From positions 415,461-479,460 of the forward strand of contig JARGXX010000008.1 of the NCBI GenBank assembly GCA_030374765.1: a stretch of 64,000 nucleotides of DNA, in the 5' to 3' direction. Position 1 is the stretch's first letter. Each line of letters opens with the position of its first letter. This stretch comes from Agarophyton chilense. Taxonomy: Eukaryota; Rhodophyta; Florideophyceae; Gracilariales; Gracilariaceae. Below the pieces are notes generated by a model. It saw nothing but the letters and a program-made list of their open reading frames with translations, did not search any database and was not told the origin of the DNA. A program made the position numbers and the translations under genes. Positions 31,560 to 42,437 of this stretch are shown here, piece after piece.

Positions 31560-34420
31560 AACGGTGAGGGTAAACGTTTTTGAAATGCGTAATCTGCGTG
31601 GCATTGATGAGCCGGGCAGCTATGACTCGTTTGTTTGCGCCACTGTCATGGGCATCTCCAATAACACGAGCAGACAGAGACAGACGCTCAACTGCATGGT
31701 GAACCAATTTCTGTTCTTCTCCAGCATGCGCATGGGGCTTGAGTTTGAGGACGAGAAGATCGTGGGGGAAGCTATATGCTGGAATTGAACTGGAGCACCA
31801 AAGAATATTGGCGTGTACAAGATAGAAGCGAAGCGAATGATCGAAATTTCTGGCCACGATGTATACAGAAAGTGGTTTGCGCTGCAGAACCCTAGTGGAG
31901 GCAAACGTTCGTCTGGATTCACCAAAATGTCCAACACGGTGGTGCCGCCCGGAGCATCTCCGAATCACCATGATGACGTTGAAGACACGGAGGAATTGTC
32001 GTAAGGCAATCTGTTGAAGAGCAGTGTTCTCAAGACTCCCAAGATCTCGTACCAAAATTGGGCGGGCACATAACTGTCGCCTGGGCGGACGTGCTTCCCA
32101 GAATGGTGGGTACGGGTTATAGGAACACAATTCTTGAATTTGTCTCTTTCAACTACTCTGGATTGCACAAATGCAAAGACAAAGGGTTTCATCGCCGAAG
32201 CGAAGGATCTCGTTGACCCTAATATTGGAACTGCATTCCGCGCTTACCCTCAGAGGCGTTTCATATGGAATGCCGAATATGTTCTTCCCCTCACCGTCAT
32301 CAAAGATGGAGTAGCTCAAGAAGGAATCAGCTTGAAGCTGTCACACAAGGTGATGCCTCGTCTACGAGACCAGTTCAGGCCGGACAAGCTCGTTGGATAG
32401 GTGAGTGCTTCCTTCAAAGAGCCTTTCAAGAACGCGACCACTGCCGTGGTTCGTGGGGATCCAGCAGACGATGAGGACGATGGCGATCGCCGTCGAATGG
32501 TGGCACTCATGATGAAATTACGTTTCTACAACCTTAATGGAAAGCCTCGAGGTGAAGCAGAACTATATGACAAAGGTATAGCATCCCGGGGGAGAGTGCT
32601 CGTTGGAGTGGGTGCGAGGCCAGGAAGTATCGCTGCGCCCTATGTGAGACCGCGTCCGCCTCCACCCCGCCCGACGCTCCAGTTCTACAAGTTGGCGCTC
32701 TGTGTTCTTCGTGCCACCGAGTTGTCACTCAAAGACGTATGGTCCGCTCGTCTCGAATTGGCCTCTATCAATTTGGCGAAACCGACTATTCAAAGCATGT
32801 GTGTCGAGTGGCAAGAACGATCTGTCGTCTTCATTTCGAACATGCAGTTTACCGAAGATGTGGAACAAATCACGGATCTGTTCATCACGCTATCAGCCAA
32901 AAGCCCTCCACAGTACAGGACCTTGAGGAACGTCAGGCTGATAAAGAAGAAACAGCGGCAGAGCAGAGGAGTGGAGATGAGAACGACTCCCAGTGGAAGC
33001 CGAAGGCATTTGTGAGACTCCCTGCAAAACATTTTATATGTGAAGAGCGGGATCCGAGATGGTTGTTCATGGACTATCCCGGCAGTAATGTTTTGGACGC
33101 CAATGATAATAGTGTCCCTGGAATTCGTCTCATGTTCGCCAGTCTATCTCTTTATGATCCTACGAAAAATGACTCGCAGAGTGCTCACACGCCCAGCGTT
33201 GACGCTTCGCTTCCAAGCGAACAAGCTTTGCAACCTGCTGAAATCCAAGAAAGCAATGAAGATGAAATCAGACACGTCGACCAGAAGGCGGCTACTGCTA
33301 CTATATCGAGTTCCAGAGTGGCTCCAAGTGGGGAGGATATGTATCAGATGGTCATGGTTGCGAAGACCTACACATATTCGATGCCACTAGGGCCTCCAAG
33401 TTCGTACACACTACGCGCACTAATTATTCACGATCGCAAACCTCCCCGCTGCTGAAGACGATGGGGCTTCCGACCACAGATTCGTGGTGGCCATTGGAGA
33501 CAAAAAAATTTCCGGTTCCGTGCTATGCCGTCGTAATGTGTTCCCATTGAGGGAGAAGTTAAATATATCAACATGAGACAGGGGCAACGGAAGCCCAACG
33601 TGAACGTTTTGATTGTGACGACGACGACCGGGAAATCATGGAATACCTTGGAAGAACAAGTGTTCCCTGTGCAGAGTTAGATACGATCGAGCCTTCTCAT
33701 CAGTTTGCAAAGTGGTATCCTCTATTCTCCGTGAATCCTGGAGTTATTGTAGGTGAGATTCTCGCCGATTTCCAACTTATCCCGACAGAAATTGCTATTG
33801 AAAGTCCCATACCGGCACCACCATCTCCCATACGCTCCGAGTGCGTGTTGAGAATTTCTTTTGTCGGTCTTCGTGACATTAAGTTCCTACGATACGCACC
33901 TGGTAAGCTATGTGTAGATTGTGCCATTTAAGCGGTCTCACTCTGACCAGAGCAGTCGAAGCGTGGCGCGATCTTGCAACAACGCGCGTACGAAGGCAAC
34001 TGCAACATTCTGGATGTACTAGTTTGGACATTCAAATACCAGAAGATCTACGTCTCGCTCCAGCGCTGAACATATATGATTTCGCTGACTATGATCACTC
34101 TGGGGCTGTAGATGTCGTGGTGACCGCCTGCGTGCCATCTCAGCATCGCCGTAAGCTACTCACTGGAGAGACGCTTATTGACGACTCCTTCGAGACGGAT
34201 GCACCACTACCGGAACGTCTCTACGACAGAAGTCGACGCTATCATATACGACGTAGCGCAAAGCGTGCAGGTGAAGAACCTATTGGTACAAATTCACTTT
34301 GTCTACATGAAGTTAAGTACCGTGAGCATCGACAGCGAAAGAACGTGTTGACCATGCACAGAAACAAAAAGGTACTGGAAGTTTGCTTGTTGAGCAAGGG
34401 CAAATAGAAGAGCATTGACG
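31560..34420 (+). pseudogene. ferlin-like protein with several C2 domains, decayed
   Basis: Ferlins are large membrane-tethered multi-C2 proteins for calcium-dependent membrane fusion. Pieces in order: a C2 strand set 'VNVFEMRNLRGIDEPGSYDS' with 'EFEDEKIVGEAI' (31,567-31,780); 'IGVYKIEAKRMIEISGHDVYRKW' in shortened terms (IEAKRM, GHDVYRKW) at 31,808-31,880, like the ferlin-specific C2 tail; a second C2 with 'WADVLPRMVGTGYRNT' and 'RRFIWNAEYVLPL' (32,080-32,300); a linker with 'RGRVLVGVGARPG'; 'AFVRLPAKHFICEERDP' near 33,010-33,060; 'REIMEYLGRTSVPCAELD' then 'KWYPLFSVNPG' (33,630-33,755); and 'LDIQIPEDLRLAPALNI' near 34,020-34,075. In-frame TGA 31,786, TAA 32,002 and TAG 32,398, and frame changes near 32,915, 33,500 and 34,020, mark it as broken. 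The N-terminal C2 domains and C-terminal anchor are not found. Confidence 0.6.
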
Positions 34421-34695
34421 AAAAAAAGAATAGCAAAGACGAAAAGGGAGGTTCCGTCGCTGAAATATCTCCGCTGCCCTTACCCCGATGCGCGCTGTGA
34501 AGTATCAGATTGCTGATATGCTTTCAGACATTATGCTTGATATAGCTCAAGAATAGAAGTGGATGAGGATCTTTCATCGTCATTGCTTCTAAATGTAGTG
34601 TGCAGTACTACTTCATTGCGTTATTTAGAGCAAGTATACCTGTACTCATTTCGTGGGTTAATTTCTGACACCAACTGACTTTCAAGCTTCACCAA

Positions 34696-37010
34696 ATGCC
34701 TTCCAAACCCGAACGACCTCTATTGCGAGCAATGGCGAAGGAGGCCGCGGCCCAATTTGAGAACTCTTTTGACGAGCAATGGAAAACGATTCTTCGCACC
34801 ACGCAACAAAAGAATCTGCAGCGAAAACAGTCGTCCTCAACAAACCGCATCCTGGACAGTCGCATCGGGGAGAACGACCCAAATCTTGATGACCAGTGGC
34901 GCTCCTTGTTCGGTCTGCAGCGCTAAGTGACGACGCTAGCCAAGAAACATTATCGCTTCTCTTTGAATGATTAGCAACGCAGTGGTGAGGATGCGGGGTC
35001 GTTTCTTTGTTTCGAGCAAATGTGTCAATCTGAGCTGTCAGACGGTGACCGAGCCTTGGACGTTGATGTTCCTCCCGAGAAGGACGAACAACCTTTTTCT
35101 TCTGGGAAAAACGATGGAAATGAACAAGACTAACAGCCACACAGGAAACACCACACAGAAATGGAAGTTCTGCACGAAATGATTGAGAAGATCAAAATGT
35201 TCAAAACACTCTGCCAGAATCTTAAGCATCAAGGCAACGAGGAAAAAATGAAACTGCATGAAAAGCTCCGGCAAATTATGCCACTGTTGGCCCAATTCAA
35301 TTCACAACCCTCCTCGAAGAAACCAAGACTTACCCTAAAGCTTGCCGCCAAGAACAAGTCGATCTTTGAAGATTACAACCGCCAAACTTCTCCAGAAGAG
35401 AAAGGGAAGAAGTACTTTCTTTATGAAGATGTTTATAGAAAACTGGCACCGGAGAAGCGAGCAGCACCTTCTGAACGACTTCTCACTGAGAATGAGACAA
35501 GAACAGTGGCAGAGGGAACATCTGATAAGGATGGATAAGCTTTGGAATGCCTGAATGAACAATATTGATGATGATGAGCAGAAAAGACTGAAATCTGCTG
35601 GGGATAAACTCAACGATGATTAGTTTTGTTAGGGAAGTGTTCCTACTCGGAGTCAGGGAATTGTGAAATTGAGAACGCACTTCCAACCCATGAAGAATTG
35701 CCAGTTCATAGCCTGGTTGCTGTGGAAGGGGATGGTGTCAAATATATCGTGTCCGTACAAAAAGGCGCCCGTCAGGGCGCCTGATCTTTCCGAACTTGTT
35801 GCAAGGTACCACAGTTCAACAACGCCCCATAATAATGATCAGGCTTACCAAGTGTTTTGCGGCATCACATAATCCTAGAAAGATTCCCCCAAAGTTAGTC
35901 CTACTGTCAGACATTGCATTGCAAGGGATATCTTCCCCATGCAGAGTGAGCAGATGGTTCTTTGTGGCTGTGGATGAGATCGATGTACTCGTCGGTGATG
36001 TGCTAAAGATTTATTTTGAACATTTCGTCAGCGCATGGGGTGCTCTGCAAGTCCTGCAAGCATACAAATTTCTCCATGAGGGCAGGGGAAGCGTATTTGG
36101 ACGGTGGGGAAAACATGACGTGATGGTTAGCGCGCTGTTAGTGGGATTTTCCCCGCTTCTGATGCACGTCATCCGATACCAACCCCGCTACAGATCCTGT
36201 TGCTTGAACTTCTGTCAATAGAACGCATTTAAGCTTTTGGAGACGTCGCCGTACGAGTGCTCGTGGCCAATATATTTGCTTGAGATGCTTTCTGACGCAG
36301 AAAGCTGGTGTCCTCAATTAGTTGTGTTTTACGAGTGAAGTTCTTCGTGCGTCTGCCGGAATTGGGAAGTTATCCACAGTGCTTGACTGTTCCAATGAGT
36401 CCACGGATGTAGACCCAAGCTTATCAAATCATTCCATGGCTTTATCTTGCACTGCTTTTGAAGAAAAACAAATTGCCAAAAACGTAATCAACGCAGTGAC
36501 CTGTTTTGCAGAAGACGTCAAGTTCTCGGGATGAATGCTTCATGCAGATCTCAATTTATCCCAACTAGCTTCAGAAAACCTACCATAAGACATTACTACT
36601 CTGATGAAGACTGCTTGTGACAGAGCTGGAAGAGGAAGGCTTCCGCTGCACTTGTGCGAAAAGGGCAACGGCAAGCCGTCGTTAAGCTCCAAAACCCGAG
36701 GCTGTCGAGCGAGAATATTGTTATCCGCAAACGATTGAGGATCAAGTTTGAAGACGCTTCAGAGGGCGATGCTTCTGCATCTGCGATGCGGATTCGTAGA
36801 GATTTGAAGAAGGGCGAACGTAGGCTGCTCGAGATGTTCGAAGAAAGGCGGAGCTACACACGGACTAATCGGCTGCAAACGATAAGATTGATGGAGAGGA
36901 ACGCGATGCAGTGGATCGGACTGTGAGAGAATTCTTTGAATCGAAACGGTCTAACATGGAGAGCGGGCGAGAGGCGACACGCAAAGCTGACTGGAAAGAT
37001 ATGGTGACGA
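34696..37010 (+). pseudogene. NOP14: NOP14-like small-subunit processome factor, decayed
   Basis: NOP14 is a nucleolar protein needed for 18S rRNA maturation. Matching blocks in the right order: N-terminal 'DSRIGENDPNLDD' (34,855-34,895), where the family has a Gly-Glu-x-Asp/Asn motif; 'LHEMIEKIKMFKTL' with charged repeats (35,168-35,290), like the ELIAKSK helix; 'EDVYRKLAPEKRAAPSERL' (35,430-35,490), like the Arg-x-Pro-Ser-Asp/Asn-Arg motif; 'DLSELVARY' (35,780-35,810); 'FPASDARHPIPTPLQILL' (36,150-36,203), like the FPTSDFWHPVVTP block; and the basic C-terminus 'MRIRRDLKKGERRLLE' (36,788-36,835). An Arg/Glu-rich tail in another frame follows to about 37,010. Stops at 34,924, 35,536 and elsewhere, and repeated frame changes, show it is a relic. 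Confidence 0.65.
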
Positions 37011-37852
37011 ACCGTCTTGCACGATTCGTATATGCTCCTGAGAAGGATTGCGAGACTTGTAAAGGTGAGAAAGGGTTGCACGCACGAGAATTGCGCCATT
37101 TGATATTGAGCTTTGCCCGCGTTTGTGTTTCTCAATCCAATTTGATTGCATCTACGCATGGATTTATTTAGTTAAAAGCGGAGAGATCTAGGAATGAGGT
37201 ATAGTGTAAATGTTCCGCTTCTTATATGGCATCGAATCTACTATGCTCAGACAATGCAATGTCACCGAGGTGATAGAGCTACTGTCAGTGCAGCGGCTTC
37301 GCCTCCATCCTCATCTTTCTGTATCGAACAGTCGCAAGGTATTCATTCCATTCCGTGTGCGCTAAGACGCAACGCAACACCTGCTACGGAAACGCGAGGA
37401 AGACATGATTTCGATAAAGCAGAAGGAAGCGTGGTAAAGTGAAGGATCAGAAGGAAAGGAACAGGTCCACTGAAGATAAAAGAGACCCGCTTCTCGTTCT
37501 CGTAAAAGTCAAAGTACTAAGTGTAGCCTGAAGGGATCGTCTGACTTCGTGCGCCACTTGTATCCACTTTGATAGCCCCATAGACCGCTACGAATGTCTT
37601 ACCATTCAATTTACCAATTTGTAGCACTTTTGTAGCAATTGTTAATTTTGCTGAACATTCGTAACCCGCTACCACTGGCACGCCAAAAAAGCCCTACGAA
37701 TTTGAAACTTTTGGCGTACTCAATAAAATTGCACGCCTTTTGTTAAAACTTTCAAAACCACAATACTGGTCATTGTTTAACATTTGTACGCCACATGTAC
37801 TGTTGTGACAATAATGTAGCAGTTTGGTACGCCAATTACCACATATGAGTTC
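37011..37852. repeat. AT-rich island with GGCGTAC/TACGCC motifs, no gene
   Basis: After the NOP14-like relic no coding block is visible. From 37,560 to 37,850 the motifs cacgcc, ggcgtac and tacgcca recur (about 37,680, 37,716, 37,732, 37,788, 37,831), with several gtagc words, resembling the island at 10,460-11,070. Its right edge cuts off the gypsy fragment G3 in the middle of reverse transcriptase. Confidence 0.5.
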
Positions 37853-38975
37853 TTCTAGGGCTTTCGATATTTGATACAGAAACGCATTCTGGTTTCTCCT
37901 TGTTTTTGAACAAGCACCATAGGGCTTGCCTATTCCACACTTGCGGGTTCCATCACACCTTCACGAAGCATTCTCTACATCTCCTGTATTTCTACTTCAT
38001 GGGCTTCTGGACTGGCCCAGTACGATTGCTGATAAATAAGCTTGGATCCTGGCGCCAAGTCTGCGATGCTGGCTGTTTCTATCGCACCTCGCCGTCCCGA
38101 CCACATTTTTTCGAAGGGCTCCAGTAGGAACAGTATCAATTTTTGGTTTCTATGACCTTCAAGGACGATATTTACTTCCTCTCTTAAATCCGTCACCCTC
38201 TCCACTTCCATGTTGGTGTCAGTCTGCTCTCCGGTGTCGGTGTTTTATTTTACCATCTGGTTTTCATTCTTGCCCGCTTTCCCCTTCTTATCATTCATAT
38301 TCACGTGAGACCATGATGGTTGCATTGGGAAGATGTGACCTGGCACCGGGAGAGCGAAGCCGGTAACGGTGTTTTTGGGAAGCTTTACCATGTGGTTGCT
38401 GAAGTTGCTGAGGTATACCTGAAATGGGTTGTTCGGTAAATTCTTGAAAATTCCATTTTCCATCAAGGTCGTGTGTACATCCAATAGCTTGGCATGTTTC
38501 AGAGAAGATATCATACCTGGTGGCAAGGATGTGACTTGTACTACCATTTGAAGGGAAGGTGGACTGTGGACTGACCGTAACTTACTAAATATTGCACTTG
38601 CTGATTGGTTTGCAATCTCCCGTCTGGTGTTCTGTTTCTGGGGTCCTCGGCGTATACCAATAATAGAAATGTAGGGTCCATTGTTGAAAAGAACCGTCTG
38701 GGATCTCGGGAATATACCCCGGATGTGGCGATCGATAAACGATGTCCCCACAATGCAGTTCGTTGCCGGTTGGTTGATCTTAATGAAGCTGACCCTTACC
38801 TGCAGGTTCCTGACCATGACCATGAGGGTAAGGTAGCCACGGACTGAAAAAGGCTTTTTTTAACATCCACGAGGGGGTTCTGCAATGTGCAGGGCTGAAT
38901 CCTAGCCAACAACCTTAGTTAGAGTAGTCTTTCATTTACCAGATTGGGTTTCGCTCCTGTATCCCGGACGGTAAC
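37853..38975 (-). mobile_element. Ty3/gypsy fragment G3: protease to start of reverse transcriptase
   Basis: Reading leftward: a protease active site 'VRDTGAKPNLV' near 38,970-38,940; 'CIVGTSFIDRHIRGIFP' at 38,760-38,700, the conserved Leu/Val-Gly-x-x-Phe block of the protease C-terminus; a linker open to 38,245 whose end 'NPFQVYLSNFSNH' parallels 'RPFLVTISNFRDK' in G1; then 'KMWSGRRGAIETASI' and 'APGSKLIYQQSYWASPEA' (38,120-37,985), the reverse transcriptase fingers; and 'ASPMVLVQ' then 'MRFCIKYRK' at the left limit near 37,855, equal to the RFCVDYR block. Everything after that is gone. In-frame stops and frame changes are present. It is a third, distinct gypsy lineage member. Confidence 0.8.
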
Positions 38976-39974
38976 ACATGGAACCAAATGGTTAATAGTA
39001 AAGTTAGGGGTGATGTTTACCTTGTAGTTATTGTGATAGAGGGAGCATATATTGACTGGGTCATCCATAACCTCTTCCTCTCAAGTGACCTAACGGTATT
39101 CATCCATATTGTGGAGCAAAACCCGGCGACGGGAAGTGCTCTCAAGGTGTTCAAAGCCTTGCTCCCTGGGGGAGGCAGACTCAGAGACAGAGCCCTCCGT
39201 TCCACCCGTAGTGTGCGGTGTAACTCCCACGGGGGATTCCGGCAGTACCGACGGAGGTGAGGGGTAGAAACCGTTGGATCGGGAATGGGTTTGGGTATCC
39301 CAAAGAATGGGGGAAAATCCGGCGAAGAGGAAAAACGGGGCGAGGGTCGGGCACTAACAGGCACCGGACCCGAGAACCAGAAAAGGGGCGAAACAACAAA
39401 AGAAACCCAATACAGGGGCGAAAACCTGTCCTCGAAAGGAAACACAAAAAGCGCGCAACAAGTAAGCAGAACCCCCACGGGGTATCGTGCACGCAGGTCG
39501 TCTGAGCGGTCCCAAGGGGGTGGTTGCACGGAACCCAAACGTGGGCACTCTCCAAGTGGAGTCGTGTCCCTACACAGGCGTTGCTAACCAGAGCCCGTTC
39601 CGGGTTGTAAGGTCGAAACGATGGCGACGAAGAACCTCTCAAGGTATCGAAGACCAACCTTAGTTACCATTTTACTCTGAGCTTCGGACTGTCAGATCTC
39701 GTCTCCCTAAGTAGGGCCCACTAACTAAACTCTACAGTAGTGCACACCTGCTCAGGGCCATACACGTGGAGACCCCACTGTCAGGGCCCAAAAGTCCAAC
39801 GTTCTAACAAATATCCGAAAATCGGTGCCAAATTTAAGCCACGTGTATCACGGGGCCAATCCAACCATGGGCCATCCGAATTTTCACTTCATAGGCGAAC
39901 TCTAACCAGAAAACAGTGCCACCTCAGCACACCTTAGAGGGGATCATAGTCATAACCGTCGGAGGGTTCAATCC
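38976..39974. other. no identified gene between G3 and C2
   Basis: Open frames on both strands at 39,017-39,657 overlap each other and are Pro/Ser/Phe-rich or Lys/Gly/Glu-rich; one could be the degenerate gag of G3, but no zinc knuckle is visible. Near 39,656 the minus strand has TGGTAACTAAGG, which could be a primer-binding site of G3; I found no LTR pair to support it. Confidence 0.3.
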
Positions 39975-41543
39975 TCATTCTATGAGTTGCATCTTCAAGT
40001 ATCCCCTAACTGGGCGTTGCTCTACATTGTCTTCAAGTGCAAGACGTATGTCTTCTACAGCAGCACGAACTTGACGTCCATTCTTCCCAGGAACGATAAC
40101 AGCACGACTGATATGGTCATATTCAAGAACAGGTCGACCATTTGTCCATTTACCACGCTTGTCATTACCTGTTTTGACAAATACTTCCACCATGTCTCCG
40201 ACAGACACCGGCAACTCGGTTAAAGACTTTGAGCGCAGAATGAGTGAAAGCTTACGCCTAGCGTGGAGCGCTTGCTGGGTGTGGACAATATCTTCAGGAA
40301 TAGTGTCGAGAGAGGTGCTGGACTCGAGAGGTCGAGTGTAACCTTTTGCAAGTTCATGCGCGGACATTAGGTTGTTTCTATATAAGTCATTCGAGATGAG
40401 TAGGGCTTGGTGTACAAGCAGGGAAGGATTCAAAACATCCATTGTAGGGTTCGAATGTTTCAGACGTAAATAGATGTCATGGATAATACAGTGCTTAGAC
40501 TCAATGACATTTTTGTTGTGGCGTCTGGGGGGTAACGGTCCTGTATCAACGCCATATCCATAAAGATACTTCTCAAACTCTACAGTCTCGAAGGCTGGAT
40601 CATACAATACCTTTCCTGGAGGCCAGAAGGGTGAAATCCACTGAGAATCAAATGACACAATTGCGGAGGACATGGTTGTATCCGGCACCACATTGCCAAC
40701 CGAGTAGCGCGAGACAGTATCCATTGCATGGAACACGATTTCTTCATCCAGAAAAAAATGATCCACGCAAACGACCATGTTAAAATCCCTTGACAACGAG
40801 CTCAAAGAGACTTTCCTGGTTGATTTCGGTTCTGAAGTGACACGGAAACTGGGACATGTTTCTAGCACATTACGCAGATACTTCTGTATTTCGGTATTCC
40901 AAAGATTGTTACGATCGAGTAACAGCTTCATATCCGGGTAGGAAAAGTTTCCACAGACGTGTTTGTGAACTTTGTCTACAATAGCCTTCTTCTGAGACCA
41001 GGAACGGATGGTGCTGTCCATTGCCTCTGGAATATGGACAGTTGCACAGAATAGTGCTTGGCTAGAGGAGGCAGAATTAGAGTTCAATTCCGAAAAAGAG
41101 CTGTACGGAATGTAGCAATGAAGATCGTGATCAACGAGTTGAATAAAATCTACAGCATCTGCGCTGATCGGTAGTTGTAAGAGATTTTCTTCCATATGCA
41201 GAATGTTGCAAAGACGAGTACCATTTCGTCCAACAACCCACTGCGAAGAGCCCTCTATGATGAGATGATGGACAGGCATTCCTGATGTAGAGAAAGCGGT
41301 CATTAAGACAGATCCAATGATGCGCTTTGGTTCACTTGCATGTTCTCCTGATCTATATTGCCAATTGGGCCTGTCTGCTATAACATCAGGCAGCGCATCA
41401 AAAGTTCCAGACCATCTGGGAAGGAGAAACGGTTGAACCATTTTGAACTCCTCGAGTCCAATACCACTGTGGGGCGCTGCGTCGTCCAGTAACGGTCCAA
41501 AATTATTGAGAACTAAACCATCTGAGCCAGTAACGTGAGCCAT
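39975..41543 (-). CDS. C2 pol: integrase with N-terminal protease-like region
   Basis: 522 residues, uninterrupted, from ATG 41,543 to TGA 39,977. It lies in the same frame as gag, with only a TAG (41,565-41,567) and seven sense codons between them. The first 150 residues sit where the protease should be, but no Asp-Ser/Thr-Gly is visible. The zinc-binding region has two His ('VHKHVCG') and one Cys ('ETCPSFRV'), with Phe at the second Cys position. The catalytic triad is present: Asp in 'VVCVDHFFL', Asp in 'LYDPAFETV', and Glu in 'VIESKHCII', preceded by 'PPRRHNKN' as in C1 ('PSRRHNKT'). The C-terminus 'RQVRAAVEDIRLAL' matches C1 'RPMRVAYEDTRFAP'. It would insert cDNA, but the element cannot make any. 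Confidence 0.85.
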   Translation of the reverse strand: MAHVTGSDGLVLNNFGPLLDDAAPHSGIGLEEFKMVQPFLLPRWSGTFDALPDVIADRPNWQYRSGEHASEPKRIIGSVLMTAFSTSGMPVHHLIIEGSSQWVVGRNGTRLCNILHMEENLLQLPISADAVDFIQLVDHDLHCYIPYSSFSELNSNSASSSQALFCATVHIPEAMDSTIRSWSQKKAIVDKVHKHVCGNFSYPDMKLLLDRNNLWNTEIQKYLRNVLETCPSFRVTSEPKSTRKVSLSSLSRDFNMVVCVDHFFLDEEIVFHAMDTVSRYSVGNVVPDTTMSSAIVSFDSQWISPFWPPGKVLYDPAFETVEFEKYLYGYGVDTGPLPPRRHNKNVIESKHCIIHDIYLRLKHSNPTMDVLNPSLLVHQALLISNDLYRNNLMSAHELAKGYTRPLESSTSLDTIPEDIVHTQQALHARRKLSLILRSKSLTELPVSVGDMVEVFVKTGNDKRGKWTNGRPVLEYDHISRAVIVPGKNGRQVRAAVEDIRLALEDNVEQRPVRGYLKMQLIE

Positions 41544-41564
41544 GTGGAACGTTATGGTCTTGTT

Positions 41565-42434
41565 CTACCCTGATCTTTCATTATCCTTCGCAGAATTTGA
41601 AGTCGTCTTCAAAGAGCCATCTTCGTTGTGGTCAGAAGCCCAATGTCCCATCTGTTTGCACATACGACACTTACTCTTGGACTTCAAATCCGCCAATTGT
41701 TTAACATTGAGAGTGCGCTTCTTCCGTCCATATGAGCTGGTACTTGCAGAACTAGCCTGTACTAAACGTTGCGAAGAACTTTCAGAAGCTTTAGGCCGAT
41801 CGCATTGCCGAATAAGTGAAGCAATGGATGAATATGACAAGGACTTCAGGTAGTCATCAGTCGTATAAGAGGCATCAAACGATTCATCACGAGGTGCAGA
41901 AGCGGCGAGAACCGATATTCGCTAATTCGGATCAACGGAAGCATTGGCCATCAACATGGACGCAACCAATGCGTCTGGAAGTTTTGACTTGCTGGAATGG
42001 GAGTTGAACTTGGACACTTGGGCCTCGAATCGTGACTCGAAGTTCTTGAAAGTCTCTGTTGAACTACGCTTGGTTTTCAATAGATCCAGAAAGTCATTAT
42101 ACATTTCACTGGCGACGGCCAGAGCGTCACGTTTGTGAAGAGCATTAACGATTGCATCAACGCCATCACTTGTCTGAATTGTCGAAGAGGGTATTTTCAT
42201 ACAAATATCACTTGCGCGACCAAACAACTGTGAGAGTAGCATAATTCCCTGAAGTTCTTTCGGTATCTTGCTCGAGTTTGAATCAGGTAGTCTATCATGG
42301 AACAATTTCCAGAGCGATACGGAACGAGCGTATTGGTCATGGTCGCCTTTCCCGTCAGTCCATGGAACATGGCGGATATCCCACGAAAATCGCGGCCGAG
42401 AAGGTAAGTCTGAAGCGCCGGTAGCTGGGCCCAT
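41565..42434 (-). pseudogene. C2 Gag with one in-frame TAG
   Basis: The first in-frame ATG (42,434-42,432) is the one inside the primer-binding site, giving Met-Gly-Pro-Ala-Thr-Gly. The open frame continues upstream for 41 codons, but I see no other ATG in the preceding 120 bases. The body has 'YARSVSLWKLFHDRLP', 'ELQGIMLLSQLFGRASD' and 'FKNFESRFEAQVSKF' in the layout of a copia Gag core. TAG at 41,922-41,924 interrupts it once; the same frame then runs on to 'CRMCKQMGHWASDH' (41,667-41,626), a knuckle with Cys-X2-Cys-X4-His-X4 ending in His instead of Cys. TAG 41,565-41,567 ends gag. Confidence 0.75.
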
Positions 42435-42437
42435 AAC
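42425..42437 (-). other. C2 primer-binding site, initiator tRNA-Met anticodon complement
   Basis: On the element strand: GTTATGGGCCCAG, identical over 13 bases to the C1 site at 19,363-19,375. The ATG at 42,434-42,432 is complementary to the CAU anticodon and opens gag. Confidence 0.8.

Larger units (their letters stand above)
39975..42437 (-). mobile_element. Ty1/copia element C2 lacking reverse transcriptase
   Basis: The minus strand carries a half-tRNA primer site (42,437-42,425), gag (42,434-41,565) and protease-integrase (41,543-39,975), all in one frame. After the integrase the sequence changes abruptly and no reverse transcriptase or RNase H follows in the 2 kb to the left, where gypsy fragment G3 begins. 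No LTR pair was found; the 5' LTR should end at about 42,438-42,440 on the element strand. The protein sequences are well diverged from C1, so this is a separate family. Confidence 0.8.

Noticed and set aside
39017..39657. Pair of overlapping ORFs on opposite strands
   Set aside because: No knuckle, no domain; both frames cannot be real and neither is supported.
39935..39985. tRNA-like T-arm (gagggttcaatcctc) and cataa at the C2 left edge
   Set aside because: The acceptor and anticodon stems do not form; too weak to call.
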